Source: Raffaelea ambrosiae
Taxonomy: Eukaryota; Ascomycota; Sordariomycetes; Ophiostomatales; Ophiostomataceae
DNA length: 64,000 nucleotides
Direction: 5' to 3'
Assembly (NCBI GenBank): GCA_002778195.1
Contig: PCDI01000014.1
Coordinates: 638,897-702,896 of the forward strand
The notes below the pieces were generated by a model. That model saw only the letters and a list, made by a program, of their open reading frames with translations. It was not told where the DNA came from and ran no database searches. Position numbers and translations under genes: made by a program. The stretch's first letter is position 1, and each line of letters starts with the position of its first letter. Below, in pieces: positions 11,474-25,159 of the stretch.

Positions 11474-12486
11474 ATGATGTCCCTACGAGCATTCGCCCGC
11501 TCGGCGCCCCGCGCCGCCACCCGGTTCAACGCGGCCGCCAGCAGCTACCGCACGGTGTCGTCCTCCCTCGTTGCCTCATCCCGGACGGCCGCCGCCATGC
11601 GGCCGACCACGTCGATGCTCCGGTCCAAGACGTTTGCATCCGCCTTTTCTACGTCATTTGCGCGCCGTGCCGCCAACAGCGAGGTCGACGGCGAGCTGTC
11701 GGCCAAGCTGGCGAGCGAGATTGAGTTTGAGACGGAGATCCGGGAGAACGAGCCGGAGGCGACGAGCGTGAAGGACTTTCTGGAGAGCGGGCTGTTTGAG
11801 ATTGAGGACATTCCGGGCCGGGAGGAGGTTGTTCTTCGGCGGACCTACGGGAATGAGAAGTAAGTGCAAGAGTGCTGCCCCCCCCCCACCCCTCCGCGCT
11901 TATAAGTACATCTGTCTAACTCTTTGGCAGGATCTCGGTCACGTTCTCGGTAGCCGACCTGGCCAACTACGATCCCGAGCTCTACGACGAGGACGCCGCT
12001 CTGGCCGACGAGGAGGACGGCGAGCTGACCGACGGCGGCAAGAAGGGGTCGTCGTCGGCGGCGGCCAGCGACGCGGCCGCGGCGGAGGCGGCCGAGGAGG
12101 AGGAGGAGGAGGACCTGGACGGCACCGACGCCTCGGCCGTGCCGTGCCGGCTGTCGATTGTGGTCGAGAAGCCCGGGCAGGGCGCGCTGAGCGTGGAGGC
12201 GACGGCGCAGGACGGCTCCCTGATGGTGGACAACCTGTACTACTACAAGGACGCGGCGCACGCACACGAGGCGACGGCCGAGGTGGCGCACGCGGCCCAG
12301 CAGGTGTACCCGGGCCCCGCCTTTGGCAGCCTGGACGAGGACCTGCAGGTGCTGCTGGACCGGTATCTGGAGGAGCGCGGCATCACGCAGGCGCTGGCCG
12401 TGTTTGTGCCGGACTACCTGGATGCCAAGGAGCAGCGGGAGTACCTGGGCTTCCTGAACAACCTCAAGGGGTTTGTTGATGCGTAA
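11474..12486 (+). CDS. MAM33: Mitochondrial acidic matrix protein, p32/MAM33 (C1QBP family)
   Basis: Acidic trimeric doughnut-shaped protein of the mitochondrial matrix linked to mitochondrial ribosome function. The model has two exons: 11474-11859 and 11931-12486, joined in phase 2 across a 71-nt intron; the product is 313 residues. The first about 70 residues are rich in Ala, Arg and Ser with no acidic residues, a clear mitochondrial presequence. The mature part starts near VDGELSAKLASEIEFE, the conserved opening of the family, followed by DIPGREEVVL, the beta-strand segment ISVTFSVADLANYDPE, and a C-terminal helix with the LDEDLQVLLDRYLEERG and YLGFLNNLKGFVDA motifs. An acidic insertion with seven consecutive Glu lies near residue 175. 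ATG at 11477 is an equally possible start, one codon later. Confidence 0.95.
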
Positions 12487-13357
12487 AGGCAATCGCGAAG
12501 AGGTTTTCAAAAGGTAAAAAAAAAGAAAGGAAAGCTCACGGCTGAAGGACTGGGGGATTGTCAAGGGGGGGGGGGGGGGTTTGAATCTCCTTTCTTTTTT
12601 CTGGGATTGTCAAAAAAAAAACGAAAAACAATGGGTCAAAACCCCCACAACAACTTTTTTTCAAGTTGCATATTATATGTTTGATACAGCGGGCATCGAG
12701 AGACCCAGTCGATGCTTGTCTGCTATGCAGTTATGATGATCCTCACTCTTATAAAATTTGTACGATAGACGTTTCTAGCACTCTACCTTCTCTCTGATAT
12801 ATTGGTATACAAAAAAGTTTTCGTCAAAAATCTTAGCATCAAGAACCACTGTTCACACGGACACACTGCAAAACGTCGTCAGTCGAGTGGCATGGTTGCG
12901 CAAACTTCTTGGTTCTGTGTTGTCAGACATCCTTTTATCATGTCGGCCCTTCGTCTGCTTCCGCCCCGTTTCCAATCGTGTAGTCTATCGGTATATAGAT
13001 ATGTATGTGACATGATAAAAAATAGACGGGGAAAAGAAAAAAGAAAAAAAAAAACGTGTATCTTGGAAAAAAATCTAGAGCCGCTGCCATCCTCCCATTA
13101 CGCTCGTTTGTTACTCTTTGGTGTTTTTATGTGCAATATTGGAGGAGAGGAGACAACCTTCTCGCTCAGTTGAGAGGGAAAAAGCACCACCCACCTCCTC
13201 CTAGAAAGGTCTATGCCACAACGTCTACATGTCCATGCCCATTCTGATATGTTCATGTTCATGCCACAATCAATGCCCATGCCCCGATTACATTCACATG
13301 CTTCATACCTGGGCTACCGCCATCCGGACATGTCTTACATCATTCATGAAGACATTG
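12487..13357. other. Convergent intergenic region between MAM33 and the ORP gene
   Basis: Both flanking genes end here, so it should hold two 3' UTRs. It contains a G-run near 12565-12580 and several A-runs. No gene is supported. Confidence 0.55.
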
Positions 13358-14957
13358 TTATGCCTTGGCATCGCTCGGAGCAATGTCCACGATGCCAGCC
13401 AGGTTCCAATCACCCTGCTGGGCCCGCTCGAGAACTTGGCGGCCTTTTTCGGACAGCTCGGGCTTGCCGCCGTTGCCGGTCGGCTGGACAAAGAAGACAG
13501 GCTTCCAAACCTCGCCGGTGCGCTCACGCTCGCGGGCCTTTTCGCGCTGCCTCTCCTCGAGTTCCTGCTTGACGGAGGTGGCCTTGGAATACTGCTTGGA
13601 AAGAATGGCCTTGGTGACACCGCCCCACAGCTGCAGCGACTCGTGGGGCAGCTGTTGGTCGTCGGGAGGGATGACCTTGGGGGCGACACTCAGGGGGGCG
13701 ATGTCGATGATGGTCGTCTGTGCTTCTAGAGGATGGGCGGTCTGGATAGTTAGTGAAGGGAACGACGGCTACAAAAGAAAAAAAAAAAAAAAAAAACTCA
13801 CCACTGGCTTTGGCCCCATGGTGAAGACAATCTTGTCTTTCCACGCCCCATTCAAACGCACAAGAATATCGGCCTCGGGGACATCCTTGATGCGGGTCTT
13901 GTTGTCGTTGTCCGGGTCGTAGCGGAAGATGATGCCCTCGACCTTGTTGGTGGAGCGGCCGAGCCAGCCATCGTCGTAGTACTGCAGAATGGCCTTGAGC
14001 TTGGTCTTGGGGCAGGTGATGTAGGCGACGTCGCCGACGCTGACGCTGAGGGCGCCGCGGAAGATGCCGCCGAGGTGGGCAGCCGGGTGGGTGAGCTGGT
14101 AGGTCTCGTGGTCGCGGCGCTCGAGGGTGATGAAGATGCCGAGGTTGTGCTCGCCCGGCATCACCTTGATCGTGGTGCCGGTGAACTTGGCCGTGATCTG
14201 GTCGAAGCCGCGGGCGTGGAGACCGCGCTCGGGACAGCTGATGTAGAAGGCGCTGACGGGTGGGTGGTGGGAGGTCTGCTCGGTCAGGTAGGAGATGCGG
14301 ACCTTGGGGTTGGCCGGGTTGGTGCCGGTCTGGGGCACGGAGACGCTGGAGACGCCGCTGCCGGGGGTGTTCAGGGAGGACTGGCCGGACGACTTGGCGG
14401 ACTTGGTCGACTTAACGCTGGACGAGGAGCTGTTGGCCTTGGCGGCGCCGTTCGCGCCAGCCTTGCCGGAGACCGAACTGGGGGCGCTGGGCAGCTCCTG
14501 GTGCTGGATGCGCGGCGCATTGTCCTCGGCGTCCCAGTTGCAGCGGAAGAACTCGCCCAGACACGAGTTGTAGGGCTTGCACGGCTTGCCCTTGGCGTAC
14601 TTGAGATCCTTGGTGAACCAGAAGCGCAGGACCTCGAGCATGCGGTCGACGGGCTCGTCAGAGGTGCCAATGGCAACGAAGGTGTTGGGGGCGTCGAGGT
14701 AGTTCCAGTATTCGAGGTTGGGGGTGGGCTCGAGCAGCTGCGAGGGCAGCGAGAAGCGGACGGAGGCGAGGTCGGCGACGCCGATGAATCTGGGAGGCAT
14801 GTGTGTTAGTGGGCAGGCGAGAGGAGGGAGAGCGAGAGAGAGAGAGAGAAACTGAACTCCAAATCAGCTGGACCTACTTCCTCAGGATGCCGATAAACGT
14901 CTTCAGCTTGGAGCCATCGCTATGGTTCTCCTCGGTTTCGGCGGCGACGGCAGCCAT
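13358..14957 (-). CDS. Oxysterol-binding-protein-related lipid transfer protein (short ORP, Osh6/7-like size)
   Basis: Cytosolic lipid exchanger of the OSBP/ORP family acting at membrane contact sites. The model has three exons: 14878-14957, 13802-14789 and 13358-13717, joined in phases 2 and 0; the product is 475 residues. It consists of the lipid-binding ORD only, with no PH or ankyrin region, so it is a short ORP. The family signature EQTSHHPP lies at residues 197-204, and an insert rich in Ser, Ala and Lys occupies about residues 125-185. The C-terminal exon has LPHESLQLWGGVTKAI and WKPVFF, typical of the end of the ORD. The second intron (13718-13801) has a run of about 20 T directly after GTGAGT. 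Two upstream AGs near 13723-13727 are possible alternative acceptors, but only the AG at 13718-13719 keeps the conserved frame. Whether it carries phosphatidylserine or sterol cannot be told here. Confidence 0.92.
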
Positions 14958-16356
14958 GGTGCGATAAGGCGGGCGGGAGCGCTGGCGGGAGGCTGGTCAA
15001 GATGCAGATGTCGTGGGAGCAAGGAGGGAAGAGTCGAGAGGGCGAGCGCGTGCAAAGCCGCAGACAAGACACCTTGGGGCCGGGGCTGGTGTGGAAGTGT
15101 GTCGTCAGTGGGCAAAGGCGGTGGCGAGGCGGCGCTGTTGCTTACGCAGAATTGCGACCAGGCACAGCCGCGCGGGGAGCCGTCTGTGAATTCGTCTCTG
15201 CCAGGCCAAGGGGGGGGGCGCCGATAAGTCAAATGGGGCCGGAAACAGAAGAGGATAAAAGAGAAGGGGAAAAAAGACAAAAATAAGAGAAGAAACTCGG
15301 GCGGGCAGAGAAAGAGACAGACAACACGAAAAGAGAGAGAAAAAGAGAAAAGAAAACGAGAGGAAGAACAAATAAAAGAGCCGATGCAGAAAGCCGACTA
15401 GATCGTCCAGGGCACGCACCACCACACGCCAGCAGAGCAGCGAACAGGCGAGCAGAGGACAACAAAAAGAGAGGCTATTTTCCCCGCCCAAAAAAGAGGT
15501 GAAGCTCAAAAGTCTCACGACTGACTGGCGGTCGGGAAAGTCTCCACTCTCTCAACCGCAAGCAACGCCCCCGGATTGGGACTGATTCTGTGAGCGAAAG
15601 AGAGTGCCCACCCAGGCGAGAACGGCTCGGTCGATCGCTCCTTCCCTCGCTGCAGAGAGACGGCTTTTGCTGCGGATTTGCGTGCCTTGACTATTTTTTT
15701 TTTTTTTTGGCGCTGCTCTTTCCCTTTGGCCCTTTTTCTTGCTTTGGGGCTGGCTGACCCCTCCTTCACAGTTCCTAGGGCCGCCAATCGGTAGACTTGA
15801 CGTAAGCGATAAGAAGCGATAACCAGCTGAGAAGGTGCGAGGCAAGGGTGCGGCAGTAGAAGAGGAAGGAGCAGAGGAGAAAGACGAGACGAAACGTGTA
15901 GGAGAGCTGCAAAAGAAGGAAAGAGCGAGGTGGGCCACGGGCGGCTATAAAAAGGGTGGGGAGCAGGGAGAGGAAGAGCCAAAAAGAAAGAGAGAGACAA
16001 AAGAGACAAACAGCGAAACAGATTCAACAGAGCGAAGATGTGGCAGCGCGATCGTCAGCCCAGCGATAACGAGAAGCCGTGACGAGACCTCGTGGGCCTG
16101 GGGCTGGGCCTGAACTAGCGGCTCCAGCTGAGGGGGATCGTCTGTTGGTCAGTTCGTCATTTGTTGGCGTCTTTTGGCTTTTGCCAGTTTTTGCCCGTCT
16201 TTGCTGGTCTTTGGCCTATATTTGCTCGCATTCTTTGGACATTCATTCTCTCTTGTCTTTCTATCCCTTTGTACATCGAATGCCTCTGCGCTTCTTTACA
16301 GCCTTCTGCGCCTTGGTCCGCGTTCGACAATCCTGGGCTTCCGTGCCTTTCGGCAC

Positions 16357-16428
16357 CGGCAAGACAATCGGCAAGACAGTCGGCAAGACAGTCGGCAAGA
16401 CAGTCGGCAAGACAATCAGCAAGACAGT
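16357..16428. repeat. 12-nt minisatellite, six units
   Basis: Six contiguous 12-nt units of the form CGGCAAGACA(G/A)T; the first and fifth end in AAT and the last starts CAG. It lies in the gene-poor region. Confidence 0.9.
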
Positions 16429-18923
16429 TCCATGGCCTCGCCTTCTATTTCGCGTCCCTCATTCTTGTTTTCCTCTTTTCCTATTTCTCTTCTCCCTTCT
16501 TCCTTTCCTCCTCTCTTCTTCCCTCTGTCTTTTGGACCGCCTCCGCCCGCCCCCATAAAACAAGGCCTGTCGTCCATCGCTATACCCAATGCCCGCAAGC
16601 CTTGCCGCCCCGCAAGCCAATCATTTCGCCACGAGCTTCGACGGGCGGTCTGGAGCTCTCGACACATCCCTCGACACCACCCACGTCTGCCACGGGCATT
16701 GTGTCTGACCAATGTCGCCGCGTTCGATGGTTGCGGGCCCGAACCGATGACAACCACATGGCCCTCGGCAAAAGTGTGCCAAGCGGTGCTTGAGGACCGC
16801 CAGCTGTCACCCGAGAGCTGGATAACTGAGACAGGCTCGGTCTAGTTCTCTTGGTTCTTTAGCTATGGCCCTGTGGGCAGTGCCCATTGCCGGGTGTTTG
16901 CTCCCTTTGAAGCGGCCACCCGTGGCACCTGCCAAAAAGGCCGAGCCAGAACGGCACTGAGACGTCGACGGTGCACGGCCGCCCCCTTTCCTTTGCCGCG
17001 CTTGCGCAGGGGATCCCAACTCGGTGCATCGATCGGTCTTGCGCAGACAGGACACAGCAGCACGGACTGCCAGCTGCATGGCCCGTCCAGACTATTAGAC
17101 AGAGACCGTCCGGGCCAAAGAGCAGAGCAGAGAGCTCGCTGTCCCTTCTCCATTCTGGACGCGCGTCCCGTGCCTGTGTCCGAGCCCGGAGCCGCTTGGC
17201 TCGGTCTCCCGTCTGGTCTCTGGTGCTTGTTTTTGAGGTGCTTCTGACTTTCTGCTGCCAAGACCGTGCCTTGCAGTCGGAGACTCCGGCGAGGATTAGC
17301 CTGTCAAACAAGTCAGGGTCCAACCACTCTGTGGCCATGCAGGAAGAAAACAAAATCTGTCAAACCAGGGAACCGAATCCGTCGAATTAAATAACAGGCA
17401 CCGATAAGGGCGCTCGACACAAGGCTGACCCGAACCTTTCCAATCTCCATGTGATTGTCGCGTCGCGAAAGAGGCCCGGAACCAAAGTCCCCAGCACCTC
17501 GGCCTCCCCAGAACGGCAGGTCACAGTCACAAATGATTTCATGGCTTTCTTACAGACGTGGGGTTTGTTAATTGCCTGCAGGACTCCGTGGGTCTAAGGT
17601 GTCCCAAGATGTTCAAGGTTTGGTTAGGCTTACCCCTTACCTAGATTTGCCCATGCGATGTGCAAACTACTTACAAAGTATGTACGACAGGCATGGTTGC
17701 TGGTGCGGTTCTTTCGGCGAATTTTTTTGCTTCTCGGTCTCCCTTTTAGCATCTCACCACGATCGGGCGCATCACTCGTCCCGGGCGAGCAAGACTTAAC
17801 TACTTTGTACATGGCCTGCATGGCCTGCATGGCCAAGAATGGGGATGGCACGCAACTGACTACGCCCGCTGAAGAATCCTTGCGTCTGGCCCATTGTCGA
17901 ACCACACCCACGTCGCAATTGTCGCACCAGGACTGCACCAACGGTTTCGGCTCTGGCCATTTTGTGGCTTTGCTGGGGATCCTTTCAGAGATCTTGGGGT
18001 GAGGGGGGGCTTTTAGGATCGCCTCTAGTTGCCCAAAGTTTTTTCCGTTCTCTTAAGATTTTAGGGGCATTATTTTCTCGACTGCCGCCCAGAGCGATCA
18101 GTTTGGCCGAGCGAGCACCCACAGCACCAACAGCACCCGCAGCAAGCACTTTTTTTCTCGCAGAAAACATTCAGAAAAACTATCAGACAAACACCCCAGA
18201 GCGCTCCAAAGTCAGCGCCGAAATGGAGGACGGAGGATGGAGGACCAGGCCCAGCTTTTCAGCAGGGGGCTTGCTTGCAGAAGCGTAGAAGCTTAAAGTT
18301 GGGACTGGCCTGATGTCTCGACTGATTTGTCTCGTCACTCTGTGGTTTTGCGTGGCCCTCATTTGTTGGTTGTGACCTTGGGCTGGGAACCAGCATCTAG
18401 AACGAGGTCCAGAACATTCCGAACGAGACCGCTTTTTATTGTTTCCATCCCCCAGACGGCTGACACTCGACAACCTACTACGACAACGTTGCCCGCTGGC
18501 CCTGGTTTTCGGTCTATGGCCTGCTCAGTTTGGTTCAGACGAAACGCCAAAACGGGCAATGCGGCACTGCGGCACTGCGTAATTTCGTTCTGCGGAAAAA
18601 AAAAGTTCTCCTCCCCATGAAGATGAAGAGCCAATCCAAGTCACCAACATGTCAGGTCAGAACAGGCATGGTATGGCGATATGGCTGTGCAGTTTTGCCG
18701 GCCAGAACAGACGAAGAAGGCGCGAAAAAAGACGAGAAAAAAAGAGCACACACAGATCCATGTTTCGGGGATCGGAGGTGAGTGAGGGGGGTGTCGATCT
18801 ATCCAGAGACGTAGTGTGAATGTATCGTTTATCGTCCGGGATGGGGAAATGAGGCTGTCATCTACCCGAGGTTCGAGGTTCGGTGTCATGTCTGAGAAAG
18901 TGTACGAGTTATATGCGCGAAGC

Positions 18924-18950
18924 GTGTGTGTGTGTGTGTGTGTATGTGTG
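18924..18950. repeat. GT dinucleotide microsatellite
   Basis: About ten GT units, interrupted once by AT. There is no coding context. Confidence 0.9.
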
Positions 18951-21900
18951 TTTGTGAAGCCATTCAGCCGCGTCGGATGAGAGGCGCGAGATGTGACAAG
19001 AGGATTGCACCAGCAAGCACGCACGCATACAACACGCACACGCACACACTCCCACACATAAAAAATGACAGGTCGACGTAACAGAGTGTTCCTCCCTCTT
19101 GAAAGAAAAGGCACGAAAGGCAGCTGTTTGTTCCCGTATTCTCCGTATTCCACTGCCCGTTCTGATATTAATAGGGTCCAATAGCTGGGCAGGAAAGAAG
19201 TGCTGTTCCCGTGCGAGGGGATGCCCCCCAAAGGATGTCCAACGGCGGTGAAGACATGCACAAACACGAGTCTGTACAAAGGAGGTGAGAAAAGTGAGAA
19301 GTCACGAGGCAGCCAGAGAGGCGAAAAGAAAAGGGACAGGGGCCGGGGGGGAGGATGGCATGGCCGGGGTCACGTTTCAATTCTCCTATTTTCTTTTCGG
19401 GCAGACCAGGCTCCAGGCTCCAGGCTCCAGGCTGGCGCGGCGAAAGTACGACACTTGACAGGAAGACAGGAAGGACAAAAAAGACCTGGACAAAGAACCG
19501 AGTTTGCGAAAAAGAGAAAGGATCGACAGGAAAAGAAATAGGGGGAGGGCCAAAAAGAGGAGAACACATAAAGTAAAATCGAGTCGGAGAAGACGAGTGC
19601 ATACATTTATATGTCTATGTTCACACCTCGGGCGGTTGGATGAAAAAAAAAAAAAGGAAAAAAGGAAAAAAAGGACACTGCATCGTTGATACAGGAGATA
19701 CGCCAAAGCACACGGAAGTTCATATATCAAATCACTTCTCACTCAGGGGGGGACAGGTTCTCCACGGCATGGGAGGGGAGGGGACGAGAGGAGGGGGCCA
19801 TCGCGGGTGTGATAGGGAGGCGCAGCACTGGGGACGGTTTCTCAAGGGTCCGACAAAAAAGCAAATGCCAAAGAAAGAAAAAAGAGCGTGCGCAAACGCG
19901 GCATGACAACGAAAGACGGGATGGAAACCGACGAGAAGGGACAGAGAAGGGACCAAAGAAAGAAGAGCAAAATAAGAAACCAAAAGGGGGTGACCCCGTA
20001 TCTGAGAGTCTGGAAATATTACACCGTTCACACATACTATGTAGTATGGGAGTATCGAACACGAACAGAGATAGATACTATGCAATACACTGTACAATAT
20101 TGCTACTGTCTTATTCGATGTCACAGCCGCGTGTGGTTTAGAGTGTGGTTCAAAGCGGCTGTCCCGTTGGATGTGTGTGGATGTATCTTATGTGTGTGTG
20201 TGCATCTATCTTCTTTTTTGGAACGTTTTGGAACCCACTGGGAAGGGAGGGGGGGGGAAGCCGTGTTTCCGGTTCTGGAACTGCGCGGTGTAAATGTATC
20301 ATATTGTTCTTCACACTCCGAGCGGTCTAGCCTGAGAAGCCTTTTTTTCTATGGGGAGGAGAGCAGCAGCTTCAAACGATAAGCCTTCACAACCAAGCCA
20401 AGACGTTACAGAAAGAGAAAAAGCTGAAAGCTGAACCGCGACAGCCTCTCCTCTCCTTGTAAGGGGGCGGCTGTGGGCTGGCGAGCGCATGGTGCGCGTA
20501 TGGGATTCTGTGCAAATCCCATATTTTATGCTGAGTATGAGCTAACTAGTGAGAGCCTCGAAATGAGGGTGGGTCGGTACGCGCAGTAACAGTAACAGCC
20601 AACAGTAACAGCCAACAGAAGGGGGGGGGCAATAGTGTCAATAAGTAATATTACCGAGAGAAAGGGTGGTAAGAGAAAGCTACGGGGAGTCATCGGCGGA
20701 AACCTTTACGGGAGTATGAACGAGCGAACATTGATCAATCTCGCGGGAGCAAGTGGCATCAAAACTCACGGGACACATTTTACGGCCATCGCGGGAGGCA
20801 ATCGCGGCGAGCAAAAAAAAAGAAAACGAGAGAAAAACTCCCGATAGATTATGGGGTAAAAAGCGAAATGGTAAATAACTAAAACGAGATCTGAGGGCGT
20901 AGAAGGAACTGCCCTTGCTCGTATTTTTTTTTCCTTTCCTGTGGAACAGCGGCAAGTTTGGCATTCTTGGGGGCGATGAACCCCAAAATAGCAAATGCAA
21001 AAGGGAGGCAAGCAAACGAGACAAAAGAAAGGAGCAAGAAAACCAAAGGCTTCTCTTTCGGGGAGGGGGGAAAGAAAATCAAGGGCTGGTCAGGCACTTC
21101 GTCCATCTCTTTCGGAGAAAAAAAATGACCAATACAAAATCATTCATGATATCAGACAGGAGACAAAGTGCGCCACGCCACAGATAACCGTCGTGATACC
21201 GGTGCTGCGTTGGACCGCAAAGAGCGGTGGTCGTCACCTCGTGTTTGTTGTTCCGTTGGGTTTGCTGCCTGGTACGAGTGTTCACTAACAAGACGAAAAA
21301 AAAAGGAAAAAAAAAGAAGAAAAAAACCCCCAAAAGCCTCCATCCTTCCCAAAGAAATGGCGTTGCATTGGGGGTTTTTACGGGGCAAATCAGCACACAA
21401 AAATAGCAACACAATAGCAAACAAAGAAGTATTGCTTTGTCAGTAGCACAAGAGAGAGGGGAATGCGAGTACGTGGACGGGGTGTATTGTCTACGAGGCA
21501 CGAGGTGCAAGCAGCCGATGGCGCAGACATCTCCAGATAGACATCTCTGTAGGATCACAGCACCTGCAGCGTCTGTGGGTTGCATGTGCTTTTGAGCCCC
21601 AAGTTTTGCTCCCCAAGTTTTTTTTTCTTTTTTTTTACGCAAAGTCTTTCGTCTTTCATTCCATCTCTTGTTGGGCTGCTACAGTAATTCACTCGTCTGT
21701 GTGTTGTTTGTCATATTATTTCCATCTTCATTCCGTTTCGCTTTTCTAGCCTCTCCTTTTATGGGAACCTGCATTCTTTTTTCCTTCTTTTACGTCTTTT
21801 GCTTTTCTTGTAACCGCTTTTGGACTGTTTTGCTCTTTTCGGTCTCTGGACTGCTGTTTCCAAATGTCTCTCCTTCCTCTTTGTCTTTTGCTGCTCCTCT

Positions 21901-22096
21901 TTTTTTTGCTTTCTTTTTGTTTTGCTTTCTTTTTTTCTTCACTCCTCCCTGGCCTCTTCGGCAAGAGAGAATACCGTCTTTTGGTGGATTTTGGTTACCC
22001 CCCTCCCTCCCCCCCCTGTCCTCCTGATACAACATTCTCCATAGCGGGATGCAACTGTACGGAGGAGTATGTGTCTGTGGTGTGCACACATCTAGG

Positions 22097-22121
22097 GTGT
22101 GTGTGTGTGTGTGTGTGTGTG
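22097..22121. repeat. GT dinucleotide microsatellite
   Basis: An uninterrupted GT run of about twelve units in the gene-poor region. Confidence 0.9.
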
Positions 22122-24329
22122 CTTGTGTGTGCGGGTTGCTTTCTTTTTCCTGGAGATTTGTTCGTGGAGACACTGTTGCTTGCAGCCCAGGTTCGTTTTA
22201 GGGGACCACCTAGCACAGCCTCCCCCTTTTTCATCAAAAAGTGGGCACGCTTGTTACAAAGACTTTCCTGAAGAGACAAGCAAACAAAAATGAAATAAAA
22301 TACCATGGAACAGAAAAAGAATGGAAAGAATGGAAAGAATGGGAAAATGAAAAAAAAAAAAAAAAATAAGATAACGTGACTGATGATTCATCCGTGCAAC
22401 TGAAGGAGGAAAGGGTCAACTACATAATGAAATAAATTGCAAACCACCAAACTACTCGTAAATCCTTCCTTCTCACAAAGCACCTTTTGCCGGTGACACC
22501 TGCAATCAACAACGACCCAGATAGACAGCCTGTAAGAGGCACTGTAAATGGACAGCCACAGGAGAAACGCAAAGGAACCTAAAACCAAAAAAATGGTACC
22601 GAAGATGGGGGAGGGAGGATCTCCGAGCCGGCTGACGTCATGCGTCAGAGGAGCAGAGGCATGGCTGTTTCAGACCTGCGCGTGACGGGGCGGGAATGGT
22701 AGTTCCTTCCTTCTGTGGCTTCTGTGGAGGGACTTTTATTTTGGCCTGATCCATTTGATTTATGTTTTGTGTGTTTTCTCACTCTATGTGTTTTTGTCAA
22801 TTCTGCTGTCGTTTGTTCTTCCTTCTGTTTGCTTTCCTTTCTTTTTGGTCTTCTCTTTTCTCTGGCTTCCTCCCCCCCCCCTCAGTTTTCCGTGTCATTG
22901 CATGTACTTTTGTCCTTTATGCCATTCGTCTTTTGCTTCTCTAGGCCTTCATTTCGGCAACTTTTCTTTCCTTTTTCTCGGCGTTGTCTGTTTTATGTTA
23001 CCACCCCCCAGCCTGACTGGTGTTTCAAAAGATTGAATTACTCGTACGTACACCCCGTAGCGGCTTTTCAGCTCTTCCCAAGAGAACGACAGGAACTGAG
23101 CACTAGCTGGGATCGTACACCGTAATTGCGCTCCCCAGTATTAATTAGTTAGTTGGTCGGGCTAGCGCAGAACGTGCAAAAAAAAAAATGAAGATAAAAA
23201 AAAACCCCCCCCATCTTGTCCCGTCTCTCACTAGACCGCCTCTCGGGGCGCGCGCCGCACAGCGAAAGACCAGAGGAGGAGCATTTGGAGAAAGCAGCAT
23301 AGTGAGTCCAAACAAAATCGCGGTCAACGCGCGCTGCCGGTCAGCCAAGGACCGTGTAGGCAGAGCCAGAACAACAGGACAGCCAGGACAACCAGGATAG
23401 TCTTCCCCGGCTGGTTCTCTCTCTACGAGTCGTCAGCCGGACGGCTCTCCGTCTTTCGTGATGTGACGGAGGGAAGTCGATCTTTGCCCAAAAGAACCAG
23501 CAAAATGCGCCCATTCCCCACGGGTATGGGCTGTGATGTCATATGCATATCTGCTCTGAATTTGGCCAAGTTGGGTCAGATTGGGTGACGCCGTTTCCCC
23601 TTTTAAAATTGGTTTGGGGGGGGGGGGTTCTTTTTTTTCTTCTCTTTTTATTTTTTATTTTTTATTTATTTTTCAATTTCCTGTCGTGCAAGTCAAACCA
23701 AGTCTTCCTCGCTGCTGTCCAATTGTCATCAAAGTCTCCTCACAAGGCGGGGACCGTCCGCCGCCGCACGGGCGGCGGCTGAAGTTGCCTAAGAGCGCTA
23801 GGGGACAGTTTTAAAAGTGGGAGTAAGCATGCTTTACATGATGGAGGACGACATACATGGTACTACATAGTAGTAGTCGAGGACCTTTTGTGTTCTTGCC
23901 CTCTGCCTGGTGTCTGGAGACACATACTGGGCTTTGACCGCAACCCGGGCCGGAGGAGTTGCCCGTTGGGAGAGTGCCGTCCGTAGATAGAGATACGCTT
24001 TTTTTTTTCTCGTGTTGAGCTCAGACGACACGGGAAAAGAAAAAAAGAAAAGCATCTCGAGATGCAACGATTACTGCGCCCGTGCTATAGGGCAAGCCAG
24101 CCGTCGATGCTCGCCGCCCTGCCGCCGCCCTGCCGCCCCTGCCTCTCTCCCTCCCTTCTTTCCCCCATCCCATCCCACACACACCCCCAAATTAAGAAAA
24201 GCACTAGCCGGTCGCTAGCCAATGCGCTCGAACGCGCTGGCGTGTCCCTAGCGTTAGGTGCTTGGGACGATGGGGCTGGCAGCGTTCCTCTCTCTCTCTC
24301 TCTCTCACTCGTGTCCACTCCCCCCCCCC

Positions 24330-24389
24330 NNNNNNNNNNNNNNNNNNNNNNNNNNNNNNNNNNNNNNNNNNNNNNNNNNNNNNNNNNNN
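24330..24389. other. Assembly gap (60 N) inside a poly-C tract
   Basis: Sixty N flanked by C-runs on both sides, after a CT-repeat at about 24289-24307. The gap probably reflects a homopolymer that could not be sequenced through. Confidence 0.95.
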
Positions 24390-25141
24390 CCCCCCATTTT
24401 TCTCTTTTTCTTTTTTCTCCTGTGGGTAGTCGGTGGGCTGTGGCTGTACACGACGGTTATTACGACAGACGGCAGCCCTTTGGGAGGAGACAATGCGTTT
24501 TACAGCCTCTTGTGTGCATCTCTGCAACGCTGGCCGGCCTCTTTTTCTTCTTCTTTATTACTCTGGGGCCACTGCACACTATTGCCTCTCCATGATACTA
24601 TGTACGATGTAGGATACATTGGCCATGGCCCCTCCACTCTGGACCGCATCTGCACTCCATCTGCACGCATCTATCATCTTACTCCCCCCCCCAAAATGTG
24701 CCCCTACCGCGCGCGCCCAATGATGCCCCCCGTGGTTTATGTGTGTATATGTGCACCCCACCCCGTCCATCATGGAAGCAACAAGCTACCAACGTGTTGT
24801 TCTTTGTCTCCCTTCCTTTGCTGTATTAGCTAGCCTGTGTCCAGTAGTTAGTGTTGCATTCGCCGCAAAGCCCTTCCCTCTCCTTTTCCAGAATTTTCCC
24901 CATTCCTGTGCCGCTAATACATGGTTAGTAGTATGAGATCCCCTTTTTTTTTTTTAAATCTTTCCGCGCGAGCCAATATTCTCACAAGAGAGAGAGAGGC
25001 CCGTTCGTTGGCTTCTGTTGCGTTCGTGAGCTATCATATTCGGCCATCACAATTGTCAGTTATGACATCGTTGGAACGTGAAGACACCCCATGGCTCTCA
25101 CGACCCCGACCCACGGTCCCAGCCCAAACGTCTCTTCTGCT

Positions 25142-25159
25142 CACACACACACACACACA
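25142..25159. repeat. CA dinucleotide microsatellite
   Basis: Nine CA units, followed by a second short CA cluster to about 25176. Confidence 0.85.

Noticed and set aside
16079..16845. Three overlapping plus-strand frames of 159-223 codons
   Set aside because: All three frames are open at once because of repeats and pyrimidine tracts; no codon bias or family match.
18860..18885. GGTTCGAGGTTCGG stretch resembling a tRNA B box
   Set aside because: No matching A box, acceptor stem or T-stem pairing around it. No tRNA was found elsewhere in the window by the same inspection.
19400..19440. Repeated CTCCAGG units as a possible regulatory array
   Set aside because: Only three short copies of a 7-nt unit; too little to distinguish from ordinary slippage.
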